A DNA stretch of 64,000 nucleotides. Origin: Chromatiaceae bacterium (GTDB lineage: Bacteria > Pseudomonadota > Gammaproteobacteria > Chromatiales > Chromatiaceae). The stretch lies in NCBI GenBank assembly GCA_024235175.1, contig JACKMX010000005.1, positions 62,001 through 126,000 of the forward strand. Direction: 5' to 3'. The translations under genes and the position numbers were made by a program. How positions within the stretch are numbered: the stretch's first letter is position 1; the number at the start of each line of letters is the position of its first letter. Under the pieces are notes generated by a model. It had not been told where the DNA came from, made no database searches, and saw only the letters and a list, made by a program, of their open reading frames with translations. This document shows positions 8,685 through 17,366 of the stretch, piece after piece.

Positions 8685-10484
8685 GTGGCAATGAAAGAGA
8701 CAGATATCCAACTGATGTTCTGTGGCTCAGCGGGCGACGGCACCATTGCTGTGGGTGATATATTCAAACGAGCGATGGCGAAAGCGGGATACAAGGTCAT
8801 CGCTTTTGATATCTACCCTCCCGAGATCCGCGGATTCGGCAAATGTATTTCGCGGGTACGGGTAACTTCCAGACAGGCTTATTCTCTGAAGCAGGAGTCC
8901 GATCTGCTGGTTTCTCTGAACGACAGTTACGCAATTCCCCATGTGCCCGAGGTCAGGGACTTTGGCAGCGTGATCTATGATAACGCACCGATAACTTCGA
9001 TGGCTGAGGGTGAGCACATCTCGGGGCATCTGCTTCCGGGGCAGCTTCCCTACGGATTACGCATCCGTGAGATCAGCGATCAGACCACGGGCGGATCAAA
9101 GTCGAAGAATATCGTTGCGCTGGGTTATCTGGCCGGCCTGCTGGGTATAAAGCAGGAGCCTTTCCACCAGATAATCGGAGACAAGTTCAGGCACAAAGGT
9201 TCTGCTATCAGCGAATCTAACCTGCTGGCCTTCGATACAGCTTATGCGGAAGGTGCCTCCACCTTTCGACTGGACTTTATCGAGCTGGGTGCGCCAGAGC
9301 GTCAGGAGATCGGCAGCAAGGTACAGATGATGACGGGTAACGCAGCGGTGGTGCGCGGTTGCCTGGATGCCGGACTGGACTGTTTTTTCGGCTATCCAAT
9401 CACGCCGGCGACCTCTATCATGGAACGTCTTGCCACCGAGTTGCCCAGGCGCGGCGGGCGTCTGCTGCAGACCGAAGATGAGATTTCTGCGATTGCCGCG
9501 ACGATCGGTGCGGGTTATGCCGGGGTAAGGGCCGCCACCGCCACTTCGGGCCCCGGACTGGCACTGATGGTGGAGATGCTGGGCCTTGGTGTTATCGGGG
9601 AAGTGCCGGCGGTGATTTTCTGTTCGCAGCGGGGTGGACCCTCCACAGGCATGCCGACCAAGACGGAACAGTCCGATCTGCATCTGGCGGTGTACGGTGG
9701 TGCCGGGGATGCCCAGCGTATCGTGCTTGCCCCCACCAACGTTGAAGGTGCTTACCGGTGTGCCGGCAAAGCGTTCGAAATGGCGGAGAAATACCAGACT
9801 CCGGTTATTGTTCTGCTGGATCTCTACCTCTCCAACCGTTACGAGACCGTATTGCTGCCGCGTCAGAATCCGTTTGAGGCAGACAGTGTCAAGCATCGCA
9901 GCAATGTGGAACGTGGTGTGCCCTATAAAAGATTTGCGTTTACCGATGACAGTGTCAGCCCCAGAACCATCCCCGGCGAGGAGGGCGGCATTCACGTCAT
10001 TACCGGTCTGGAACACAACGAGCTTGGCAGGCCTAATGACCAATCCGACATGCATACCAGAATGAGTGAGAAGCGGCATAAGAAACTGCTTGCGGCGCTC
10101 GATCACCCTGGGATTACCATTCACAAGCGCTTTGGCGATCAGGGCCGGGTCGATGTCGGGATCCTGGGTTGGGGTTCCACCGTCGGTGAGATTCTGGAGG
10201 CTATGCTGATGGCGCAGGCCGAGGGTATCAGCTGTTCGGTTATGAAGGTGGTGATGCTGTCACCGCTGCCGAATGAGCCGATCCGCAGTTTTTTTGACGA
10301 CTGCGCCGAGGTCCTGATCCCCGAGCTGAACTATGAAGGCCAGTTTGCCAATTTGGTGGCGTCGGCGGTCTCCAAGCCCTTTACCCGACTTAACCGGGTT
10401 CCGGGTGTGCCGATGCAGGTCGCAGATATTCTGGAGCAGATAAGGCGGCTCGCCGGGCGCGCCAAATCGTCCAACGCAGCGTGA
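8685..10484 (+). CDS. korA: 2-oxoacid:acceptor oxidoreductase, fused gamma-alpha subunit (KorA-like)
   Basis: A 599-residue protein whose first ~190 residues are the gamma domain (LMFCGSAGDGTIAVGDIF) and whose remainder is the pyrimidine-binding alpha domain (GNAAVVRGCLDAGLDCFFGYP, TEDEISAIAATIGAGYAGVR, TSGPGLALM). Together with the beta subunit at 10540 it forms a thiamine-diphosphate enzyme that oxidatively decarboxylates a 2-oxoacid to acyl-CoA or runs in reverse with reduced ferredoxin. The fusion order and partners match the Thauera/Azoarcus 2-oxoglutarate enzyme, but substrate choice (2-oxoglutarate, pyruvate or branched chain) is not settled by sequence. The start is GTG 8685 or ATG 8691. 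Confidence 0.85.
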   Translation: MAMKETDIQLMFCGSAGDGTIAVGDIFKRAMAKAGYKVIAFDIYPPEIRGFGKCISRVRVTSRQAYSLKQESDLLVSLNDSYAIPHVPEVRDFGSVIYDNAPITSMAEGEHISGHLLPGQLPYGLRIREISDQTTGGSKSKNIVALGYLAGLLGIKQEPFHQIIGDKFRHKGSAISESNLLAFDTAYAEGASTFRLDFIELGAPERQEIGSKVQMMTGNAAVVRGCLDAGLDCFFGYPITPATSIMERLATELPRRGGRLLQTEDEISAIAATIGAGYAGVRAATATSGPGLALMVEMLGLGVIGEVPAVIFCSQRGGPSTGMPTKTEQSDLHLAVYGGAGDAQRIVLAPTNVEGAYRCAGKAFEMAEKYQTPVIVLLDLYLSNRYETVLLPRQNPFEADSVKHRSNVERGVPYKRFAFTDDSVSPRTIPGEEGGIHVITGLEHNELGRPNDQSDMHTRMSEKRHKKLLAALDHPGITIHKRFGDQGRVDVGILGWGSTVGEILEAMLMAQAEGISCSVMKVVMLSPLPNEPIRSFFDDCAEVLIPELNYEGQFANLVASAVSKPFTRLNRVPGVPMQVADILEQIRRLAGRAKSSNAA

Positions 10485-10539
10485 AAGCGTCTGTCTGCGG
10501 AAACAGTTTTAAAATAATTTACCAATAGAGGCCAGATCC

Positions 10540-11418
10540 ATGGGCAATCTCCGACAACCGGTCTACCTGGAAGAAAAACTGAAGCAGGTGCGTGAAAGCG
10601 GACGCCTCGACATCCGTTCCAAGGCGCTTCCCACCTGGTGCCCCGGCTGCGGCTATTTCAGTATTGTCGATGGGGTGGCGATGGCGATCAACAAACTGCA
10701 GATCAGCCAGAAGGATGTCACCATTGTTTCCGGCATCGGCTGCGCCTCGCGTTTCCCGTTTTTTCTGGATACGTATGGATTTCATACGCTTCATGGTCGT
10801 ACACTGCCGGTTGCAACTGGAATCAAGGTGGCCAATGACAGACTCACCGTACTGGCCGTCGGTGGTGATGGTGATGCCTTTGCTATCGGCGGGGCGCACA
10901 TTCCCCATGCCGCCAGGCGCAATGTGGATATTACCTACCTGGTTTTCGACAACGGTATCTACGGTCTTACCAAGGGACAGACTTCACCCACTTCGGTACT
11001 TGGCTTCACCACCAGCACCTCACCCTATAAGAATCAAGATCAGCCTCTGAATCCGCTGTTGATGATGCTGTCGTACGGCACCAGCTGGGTCGGTCAGAGT
11101 TACGCCGGTGATCCAAGGCATCTGAGCGAGATGATCACCCAGGCCATGGCGCATAGAGGATTTTCCTACCTGCATATCCTGTCACCCTGCGTTACTTTCG
11201 ATAAAACCTCCAGGACCTATATCAACCTGAAGGCGCAGGTGCGCTGGCTGCCGGACGATCATGACAGTTCCGACAAGATGGCTGCGATGAAATATGCAAT
11301 GGATACGGATAATCCTCCGATCGGGCTGTTCTATAAAGAGTCTCGGCCAACCCTGGCTGACAATCTTGATCTGGTTATCGAGAGCGCCCGGGGACGGGGA
11401 GCACGTGCAACCGTTTGA
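10540..11418 (+). CDS. korB: 2-oxoacid:acceptor oxidoreductase beta subunit (KorB-like, TPP-binding)
   Basis: A 292-residue beta subunit. TPP-binding features are clear: WCPGCGYFSI near residue 30, GIGCASRFPFF, HGRTLPVATGIK, then the Mg-TPP motif GGDGDAFAIGG with the downstream FDNGIYGLTKGQTSPTS. These match KorB/PorB proteins. It closes the four-gene operon that starts at 5806, with a 55-base gap after korA. There is no extra ferredoxin domain here because the Fe-S clusters are on the diaphorase subunit. Confidence 0.88.
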   Translation: MGNLRQPVYLEEKLKQVRESGRLDIRSKALPTWCPGCGYFSIVDGVAMAINKLQISQKDVTIVSGIGCASRFPFFLDTYGFHTLHGRTLPVATGIKVANDRLTVLAVGGDGDAFAIGGAHIPHAARRNVDITYLVFDNGIYGLTKGQTSPTSVLGFTTSTSPYKNQDQPLNPLLMMLSYGTSWVGQSYAGDPRHLSEMITQAMAHRGFSYLHILSPCVTFDKTSRTYINLKAQVRWLPDDHDSSDKMAAMKYAMDTDNPPIGLFYKESRPTLADNLDLVIESARGRGARATV

Positions 11419-11495
11419 CAGGTTCTCTGTACAGGGTTAATACCCTCTTCCGGAAAAGTTCACCGGCGCAGCCATTTAAACTACAATAGCGCGCC

Positions 11496-12257
11496 ATGAT
11501 ATTCGAATGGATCTATAGCCCCGAAGCCTGGCTGGCTCTGCTGACGTTAACCGCGTTGGAAATTGTGCTGGGCATCGATAATATAATTTTTATTTCGATA
11601 CTGGTTGGCCGCCTGCCCGAAGAGCAGCGCCAGCGGGCGAGGCTGCAGGGTCTTGCACTGGCGATGATCACCCGTATTGCACTGCTGTTGTCACTGGCCT
11701 GGGTAATGCGGTTGACAAGCCCACTGTTTATTCTTCTCGCTCAGGAGATATCCGGACGCGATCTGATTCTTATAATTGGCGGGTTATTTCTGCTGTACAA
11801 AAGCAGTCAGGAGATCTGGGAGAATCTGGAAGGAGCGGAGCACGAAGAGGAAGGCGCATCGATACAGCCGAGCAGCTTCCTGGCGGTACTGGGACAAATC
11901 GCGGTGCTGGACATTATCTTTTCCCTCGATTCGGTGATTACCGCAGTCGGTATGGCCAGGGATGTTCCGGTCATGGTGATAGCCATTGTTATTGCGGTCG
12001 GTGTAATGATGTTCGCTGCCAAGGGCATAGGCGAATTTGTTGATCGCCACCCCAGTATAAAAATGCTGGCGCTGAGCTTTCTCACCCTGGTCGGGGTGGC
12101 TCTGATAGGGGAAGGCCTGGATATGCATATCCCCAAAGGTTATATCTATTTCGCAATGGCGTTTTCGGTTACCGTTGAAATGATCAATATTCGAGTGCGC
12201 CGTAAAAGCAGGCCGGTTCATCTGAACAAACCCTCGCAGGTCAGAGAAGCCGATTGA
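11496..12257 (+). CDS. TerC-family integral membrane protein
   Basis: A 253-residue polytopic protein with about seven transmembrane segments and the family signatures ALEIVLGIDNIIFISIL and DIIFSLDSVITAVGMA, whose acidic residues in the membrane are typical of TerC/YgdQ/Alx proteins. Members are linked to tellurite resistance and manganese or other metal export. It stands alone after the kor operon, so its substrate is unknown. Confidence 0.85.
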   Translation: MIFEWIYSPEAWLALLTLTALEIVLGIDNIIFISILVGRLPEEQRQRARLQGLALAMITRIALLLSLAWVMRLTSPLFILLAQEISGRDLILIIGGLFLLYKSSQEIWENLEGAEHEEEGASIQPSSFLAVLGQIAVLDIIFSLDSVITAVGMARDVPVMVIAIVIAVGVMMFAAKGIGEFVDRHPSIKMLALSFLTLVGVALIGEGLDMHIPKGYIYFAMAFSVTVEMINIRVRRKSRPVHLNKPSQVREAD

Positions 12258-12312
12258 GCTTTTCTATCCCGAAGATTTCATGAATTTGCGCCGATATCGT
12301 GCAGTATATTGG

Positions 12313-12384
12313 TTCCACAAGGAAATATCCGAAGAAGTGGCGTATCAGTGACTTCGGCAGACTGAGGAAATATTTCTTGTGGAA
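12313..12384. repeat. Extended inverted repeat / structured intergenic element
   Basis: The left arm TTCCACAAGGAAATAT (12313-12328) pairs with AAATATTTCTTGTGGAA (12368-12384) with one bulge, and inside it CCGAAG pairs with CTTCGG. The result is a long two-part stem between terC and the lipoprotein gene. There is no T-run, so it is not a standard terminator. It could be an RNA structure in the leader of the lipoprotein-rhodanese operon or a REP-like element. Confidence 0.5.
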
Positions 12385-12521
12385 TCAAGAGACAAGCGAG
12401 ATCAAGCATAATTCACGAAAGATTCGGGCTATAACTTGGCCACACAATTTTTCTTCAGTTTTTATCGATATTCGGTTCTGTTTGCCAATATACAGGACCG
12501 GGAGAACATTGGAGCGGCGTT

Positions 12522-12746
12522 ATGAATCAGATTCTTTACAAAGGGATTGCAACGGCACTGTTACTGCCGGTGTCTCTGATTTTTGGATGTAGCGACAACA
12601 AAGCGCCGGCACACGTGCAGGAGCGCGCGAAGGCAGAACGGCTTTTCGATACCCAGCGCTCTGCGCTGGAGCAGGCCAAAGAAGCAGCTGCTTCTATCGG
12701 ACAGCGTAATCAACGTTTTCCGGAGAAAGCGAAGGATATAGATTGA
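12522..12746 (+). CDS. Small putative lipoprotein
   Basis: A 74-residue protein with a lipoprotein signal peptide whose lipobox is LIFGC (cysteine at about residue 23). The remaining ~50 residues are charged and helical. It ends one base before the rhodanese gene, so the two are co-transcribed and probably translationally coupled. The family is not recognised. Confidence 0.65.
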   Translation: MNQILYKGIATALLLPVSLIFGCSDNKAPAHVQERAKAERLFDTQRSALEQAKEAAASIGQRNQRFPEKAKDID

Positions 12747-12747
12747 A

Positions 12748-13218
12748 ATGAAAACCTTTGCCGATTTGATCAGGGAGTGTGAAAGCCAGATCGAAGAGAT
12801 ATTCCCCTGGGATCTGGAAGAGCAGATGGCGGAAGGCAGGGATATGCTGGTCCTTGATGTACGCGAACCATATGAGTTCGATGTCATGCGCATAGCGGAT
12901 TCGATCAATGTTCCGCGCGGTGTGCTGGAATCCGCTGCCGAGTGGGATTATGAGGAGACAGAGCCGGAGTTGGTCAATGCCAGGGAGCGCTATGTGGTGG
13001 TAGTCTGCCGGTCGGGCAACCGAAGTGTTCTGGCAGCCGCAACGCTGACTTTGATGGGTTTTAAAAAAGTGGTCAATCTGAAGACGGGATTGCGCGGGTG
13101 GAACGATTATGAGTTGCCGTTGGTGGACCAATCTTATCTGCCGGTGACACTTGAGGAGGGTGATGCTTATCTTGCCAATAAAGTCCTGCGTGAACAGCGT
13201 CGGCCGACCGCACGGTGA
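12748..13218 (+). CDS. Rhodanese-like sulfurtransferase
   Basis: A 156-residue single-domain rhodanese. The segment MLVLDVREPYEFDVMRI and the active-site loop VVVCRSGNRS with a persulfide-forming cysteine are intact, followed by GFKKVVNLKTGLRGW. There is no signal peptide, so it is cytoplasmic. It follows the small lipoprotein. In a sulfur oxidiser it could move sulfane sulfur, but no specific partner is encoded next to it. Confidence 0.88.
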   Translation: MKTFADLIRECESQIEEIFPWDLEEQMAEGRDMLVLDVREPYEFDVMRIADSINVPRGVLESAAEWDYEETEPELVNARERYVVVVCRSGNRSVLAAATLTLMGFKKVVNLKTGLRGWNDYELPLVDQSYLPVTLEEGDAYLANKVLREQRRPTAR

Positions 13219-13299
13219 CGGTGTCGGGTGAAAAGCAGGCACAGCAAACCTGTGATATCCTGCCTGCTAAATAATGGTATCGGCTGAAATCAGGTATTC

Positions 13300-13566
13300 A
13301 GGGCCTGTTAACACTAATCGAATAGCTACTGCCGGAAGTGCTTTTTTCGATTGCAACGCAAAAGGAGAGCAGTTTGGTTGTGCCAAATAAACGACTGATA
13401 ACGCGGTTAAGCGAAACAGGAGTTCCGGCCCTTCGGGTTGTGCCTGAAAATCTGCCACTCGGCGTTGCTCGTTGCTCATTTGGCATGACCAAACCACGCG
13501 CCTTGCGCCTTGATTGGCATATTTTCGGGCGCAACAGTAACCATTCGATTAGTGTTAACAGGCCCT
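13300..13566. repeat. 267-bp MITE-like long-hairpin element (copy 1)
   Basis: Perfect 24-bp terminal inverted repeats (13300-13323 and 13543-13566; outer end AGGGCCTGTTAACACTAA) bound a segment that is itself an imperfect palindrome. For example, TTTGGTTGTGCCAAAT on the left arm answers TTTGGTCATGCCAAAT on the other strand, with a GC-rich loop near the middle. Open frames across it on both strands are by-products of this symmetry. There is no transposase. A diverged relative lies at 57300-57556. The element ends only three bases before the start codon of the response regulator. Confidence 0.8.
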
Positions 13567-13569
13567 AGC

Positions 13570-14226
13570 ATGATGCAGGTATTGCTGATCGATGATCATG
13601 CCCTGTTCAGGATTGGCCTGCAGGAACTGCTGGAACGGCGGGGTATACATGTTATCGCTGCGTTGGGCGATTGCCTTGAAGGGATTCGCCAAGCCGCTCT
13701 TTCTCATCCTGACGTGGTACTGCTGGACATGAGAATGCCAGGTATGAGTGGTATCGAAGTGCTCGAAGAGCTGCGCGCCCGTAAACTTAATATGCCTATT
13801 GCAATGCTCACTACAAGCAGGGAGGAGAACGACGTCATCGATTCCCTACAGAGTGGTGCTCAGGGTTACCTGCTGAAGGACATGGAGCCGGATGAACTGA
13901 TTACTGCGCTGCGTGACATAGTCGGCGGCAATACTGTGGTGGCCAAGGAGTTGACGGGCATTCTCGCCAAGGCGGTGCAGGGGGAGACTGAACCGACCTC
14001 CAGCGGCAACAGATTCTCAGATCTTACCCCCCGAGAGCGGGAGATCCTTTGCCATCTGGCAGCCGGTCAGAGCAACAAGGTGATTGCGCGAAACCTGGGC
14101 ATCTCGGATGGCACCGTGAAATTGCATGTCAAGTCGATACTGCGCAAGCTCCAGGTGCACTCCCGGGTGGAGGCCGCGGTTATCGCGGTGGAACAGAATC
14201 TGTGCCCGCGGGAGACGGCCGGGTAG
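13570..14226 (+). CDS. NarL/FixJ-family response regulator (orphan)
   Basis: An approximately 218-residue two-domain regulator. The receiver has the acidic pair (LLIDDHALFRIG), the phospho-acceptor Asp in VVLLDMRMPG, the switch Thr in AMLTTS and the Lys in GYLLKD. The C-terminal LuxR-type helix-turn-helix is LTPREREILCHLAAG onward. The start is ATG 13570 or 13573; the longer open frame back to 13510 runs into the hairpin repeat and is rejected. No histidine kinase is adjacent. Resemblance to NarL fits a denitrifier, but the target genes are unknown. The repeat replaces or supplies its leader region. Confidence 0.88.
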   Translation: MMQVLLIDDHALFRIGLQELLERRGIHVIAALGDCLEGIRQAALSHPDVVLLDMRMPGMSGIEVLEELRARKLNMPIAMLTTSREENDVIDSLQSGAQGYLLKDMEPDELITALRDIVGGNTVVAKELTGILAKAVQGETEPTSSGNRFSDLTPREREILCHLAAGQSNKVIARNLGISDGTVKLHVKSILRKLQVHSRVEAAVIAVEQNLCPRETAG

Positions 14227-14241
14227 TTTTCAGGAGAGGGG

Positions 14242-15369
14242 CTAGCGGTACTGGCGCAGATACCACCACTCAAAAATCCGTTTAAGCCAATGGAACAGAC
14301 GCATTTGAGGAAGAACGATATTGAACTTCTGGGTGCGCGCCACCAGGCTGCCGGTAGTCTGACTGTCAACGATACATATCAGTTCAACATTGAAGCTCTT
14401 TGAAGGCGCACGGCCCTGCAGTTCAGCATTCAGATTTTCCGCTGCGGCCATGGCCTGCAGGTCCGCCATATGTGCCTGCTTTGGCATCCACTCCGGGCCT
14501 GGGAAACTGCCCGAATCACCAGCGACGTAGACTCTATCCATACCCTCTACCCGGCACATGCCATCAGCCAGAATCAGACCGCCCTCGGAGCGCGGAAGAT
14601 CGGTATTGTCAAACCACTCGTTGCCTGTCATTCCCGGCATGAAAAGAGTCAGGTGGGCGTCGAATTCACCGCCCTCGGTAATCACCGATTTTTCCGTAAA
14701 ACCCTTTAATTTAAAGCCGAGATGGGTTTCGATGCCGCGCTTTTTCATCTCTTTGAGCAGTCCTTCTGCCGCTTTCGGACCGAGTCGCTGGCCGGGAGTC
14801 GGCGCTGGCGTGAAAAAGACCAGCTTTATCAGCTTGCGGCGGCCATCGAGTCTGAGCGATTGGTCTATCCCGAACAGGAACTCAAACATGGGGCCGCCCC
14901 GCATAGCCGATGGCTCCTTAGGGTTGCCGGAGAAACCAACTGCGATAGTACCGCTTTTCAGTTGACGCAACCGGTCGCGAATCTTGACTGCGGCGGCAAT
15001 ACCTTCGCATGGCGTGATAACGTGCTCGATGCCGGGAAGATTCTTGATGAAGCGGCCGCCGGAACAGATGATGAGCCCGTCATTTTTGATTTCACCGCGG
15101 TCCGTGACAAGCGTGCGGCCTCCCTCCTTCAGTCCGGTGGCGGAACCTTTGCGGTAGTTGACCCGATTGCGCTGAAAGAAGCTTCCAAGCGGGATTATCA
15201 GATCATCGGGTTGGCGCAGACCGGAGGGGATCCAGATAGTACCCGGGTAATATACGAACTCCGGACTGGGGGCGACCAGTGTGATCTCAATCCGTGGATT
15301 GGCAGCACGCAGTTTCCTGACCGCGGTAAGCGCGGCGAACCCAGCGCCAACGATGGTTACTCGTTTCAT
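14242..15369 (-). CDS. Sulfide:quinone oxidoreductase-like FAD flavoprotein
   Basis: A 375-residue flavoprotein with an N-terminal FAD motif (VTIVGAGFAALTAVRKL), a second nucleotide region, and the FAD ribityl motif RVYVAGDSGSF. The length, fold and C-terminal amphipathic, aromatic tail (MRLFHWLKRIFEWWYL) fit the SQR/type II NADH-dehydrogenase-like family that docks on the membrane and reduces quinone. Cysteines exist (IICSGG, TPCEGI, GMCRVEG, ELICIVD), but I cannot place the three canonical SQR cysteines, so sulfide as substrate is only likely. It is divergent from the ABC exporter. Confidence 0.7.
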   Translation of the reverse strand: MKRVTIVGAGFAALTAVRKLRAANPRIEITLVAPSPEFVYYPGTIWIPSGLRQPDDLIIPLGSFFQRNRVNYRKGSATGLKEGGRTLVTDRGEIKNDGLIICSGGRFIKNLPGIEHVITPCEGIAAAVKIRDRLRQLKSGTIAVGFSGNPKEPSAMRGGPMFEFLFGIDQSLRLDGRRKLIKLVFFTPAPTPGQRLGPKAAEGLLKEMKKRGIETHLGFKLKGFTEKSVITEGGEFDAHLTLFMPGMTGNEWFDNTDLPRSEGGLILADGMCRVEGMDRVYVAGDSGSFPGPEWMPKQAHMADLQAMAAAENLNAELQGRAPSKSFNVELICIVDSQTTGSLVARTQKFNIVLPQMRLFHWLKRIFEWWYLRQYR

Positions 15370-15663
15370 CGAATCCCCTCAAAAATGCCCTGTCCGCCAA
15401 CAGGCCGGCAAATCAAGATTAATTTATCTAACCTTAATATCGGTCGAGGACGAACGCAACAAACAAAAGGGGGGGTGAATTGTGTGGATCCAGTGGATAT
15501 CATCTGCGCTTGATTGGTGTCCGTCCGGAAACGGCGGGCACTGGCCTGGCGCATGAATGTGCCGGCATATTAAAAGACGATAAGTCTTTGCAAAAGAAGA
15601 AACATCCCATGGATGGGTGTTTCCGGACGCTAACCAATTACCGCCCCAGGTTCACAACTATCG
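15370..15663. other. Divergent promoter region with a small hairpin
   Basis: About 290 bp separate the SQR-like gene from the ABC exporter genes. An inverted repeat (GAAACATCCC...GGGTGTTTC, about 15599-15624) lies in front of the exporter. It lacks a T-run and its role is unknown. Confidence 0.35.
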
Positions 15664-16593
15664 ATGAGTGCGCTTTTACTGCAGGATCTCCGAAAAACCT
15701 ACCGCAACGGTTTTGCAGCGCTCAAGGGCATAGATCTGGAGGTGGCGCCGGGGGATTTCTTTGCGCTGCTTGGCCCGAACGGCGCGGGCAAATCCACGGC
15801 CATCGGCATTGTCAGTTCATTGGTGAACAAATCCTCGGGCCGGGTAGAGGTTTTCGGACTGGATCTGGATCTGGATCCGGAGGGTGTGAAAAGTTGCATA
15901 GGGCTGGTTCCCCAGGAGTTCAATTTCAACCAGTGGGAACCGGTGGCGGAAATCGTGGTGAATCAGGCGGGGTTCTACGGCATACCCCGTAAACAGGCCT
16001 GGATAAGAGCCGAGGAGAGCCTGCGGCAGCTGGAGCTCTGGGACAGGCGCCGGGAGCAGGCTATGTCACTTTCAGGCGGCATGAAACGAAGGCTTATGAT
16101 CGCCCGGGCGCTGGTGCATAAGCCCAGACTTCTGATTCTGGATGAGCCCACGGCCGGGGTCGATATTGAAATACGTCGTTCCATGTGGTCGTTTCTTACC
16201 GAAATCAACCGTCAGGGGACAACCATCATTCTGACCACCCATTACCTGGAGGAGGCGGAGAGCTTGTGCCGCAACATCGCGATTATCAATCAGGGCCGCA
16301 TTGCCGAGCACAGCAGTATGAAGAAGCTTCTCAACCAGCTGCACAACGAGGCTTTCGTGCTTAGCATCGAACAGGATCTGACAGGAATTGATCAGCTGGG
16401 AGGGTATCAATGGCAGAGGCTGGATGAACATACCCTGGAAGTGGAGGTGAGCAGAGGTCAGAGCATCAATGGTCTTTTTCAGACGCTTGCCCAACACGGC
16501 CTTGAGGTGACCAGTATGCGTAACAAGCAGAACCGTCTGGAGCAGTTGTTTATCGGGATGGTGAATGCCAGCCGGAGGGGAGAGGCAAAATGA
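15664..16593 (+). CDS. ABC-2 type exporter, ATP-binding subunit
   Basis: A 309-residue ATPase of the YadG/DrrA type. It has Walker A (GPNGAGKST), a Q-loop (LVPQEFNFN), a signature (LSGGMKRRLMIARAL), Walker B (LLILDEPTAGVD) and an H-loop (TTHYLEEAE). Its C-terminal ~80 residues are the usual extra domain of this subclass. The stop codon overlaps the start of the permease gene by four bases, so the pair is translationally coupled. The substrate is not predictable. Confidence 0.92.
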   Translation: MSALLLQDLRKTYRNGFAALKGIDLEVAPGDFFALLGPNGAGKSTAIGIVSSLVNKSSGRVEVFGLDLDLDPEGVKSCIGLVPQEFNFNQWEPVAEIVVNQAGFYGIPRKQAWIRAEESLRQLELWDRRREQAMSLSGGMKRRLMIARALVHKPRLLILDEPTAGVDIEIRRSMWSFLTEINRQGTTIILTTHYLEEAESLCRNIAIINQGRIAEHSSMKKLLNQLHNEAFVLSIEQDLTGIDQLGGYQWQRLDEHTLEVEVSRGQSINGLFQTLAQHGLEVTSMRNKQNRLEQLFIGMVNASRRGEAK

Positions 16594-17366
16594 CCCGCTT
16601 CAGCCGCTACCGCATCGCATTTCAGGCTATCCTGACCAAAGAGATTCTGCGCTTCAGCCGCATCTGGATTCAGACACTGCTGCCGCCTGCGATCACCACC
16701 ATGCTCTATTTCATTATATTCGGCAATCTTATTGGTCAGCGTATCGGCAAAATGGACGGTGTGCGCTACATCGACTTCATTGTGCCGGGCCTGATTCTGA
16801 TGGCGGTAATCACCAACTCTTACTCCAACGTGGTCTCATCTTTTTTCAGCAGCAAATATCAGCGTCATGTGGAGGAGCTGCTGATTTCACCCGTGCCCAG
16901 TTGGGTGATTCTTAGCGGCTATGTTGCCGGTGGTGTGGCGCGGGGCGTACTGGTGGGGATTGTGGTGACCTGCGTCTCCCTTTTTTTCAGCGACCTGGAC
17001 ATTCGCAGCTACGGTTGGACACTGGCTGTATTCGTGTTGACTTCAATTCTGTTTGCGCTCGGTGGATTCATCAATGCGGTCTATGCCAAGAGCTTCGATG
17101 ATATCTCCATTATCCCCACTTTTGTGCTGACTCCATTGACCTACCTTGGAGGCGTCTTCTACTCAATATCCTTACTGCCCGAGGTATGGCAGAAAATCTC
17201 CCTCGCTAATCCGGTTTTGTATATGGTCAATGCATTTCGTTACGGGTTGCTCGGTGTAACCGATATTCCGATTGGGGTCGCGCTCGCCATTATTCTGCTG
17301 TTTATCGCAGGGCTCACCGCTTTCAGTCTCCACCTGTTGAATCACGGCGTGGGTATCAAGAGCTGA
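16590..17366 (+). CDS. ABC-2 type exporter, permease subunit
   Basis: A 258-residue inner-membrane protein with six predicted helices, of the YadH/ABC-2 family (segments such as PPAITTMLYFIIFGNLIG and the conserved TPLTYLGGVFYSISLLPE). It forms an exporter with the ATPase encoded just upstream. The substrate may be lipid, polysaccharide or drug. Confidence 0.9.
   Translation: MTRFSRYRIAFQAILTKEILRFSRIWIQTLLPPAITTMLYFIIFGNLIGQRIGKMDGVRYIDFIVPGLILMAVITNSYSNVVSSFFSSKYQRHVEELLISPVPSWVILSGYVAGGVARGVLVGIVVTCVSLFFSDLDIRSYGWTLAVFVLTSILFALGGFINAVYAKSFDDISIIPTFVLTPLTYLGGVFYSISLLPEVWQKISLANPVLYMVNAFRYGLLGVTDIPIGVALAIILLFIAGLTAFSLHLLNHGVGIKS

Noticed and set aside
12299..12592. 97-residue frame ahead of the lipoprotein gene
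   Set aside because: It overlaps the lipoprotein start in another frame, runs through the inverted repeat, and has no ribosome site.
13338..13568. 76-residue open frames on both strands within the repeat
   Set aside because: Both end in the same ISVNRP string because the element is palindromic; they are symmetry artefacts.
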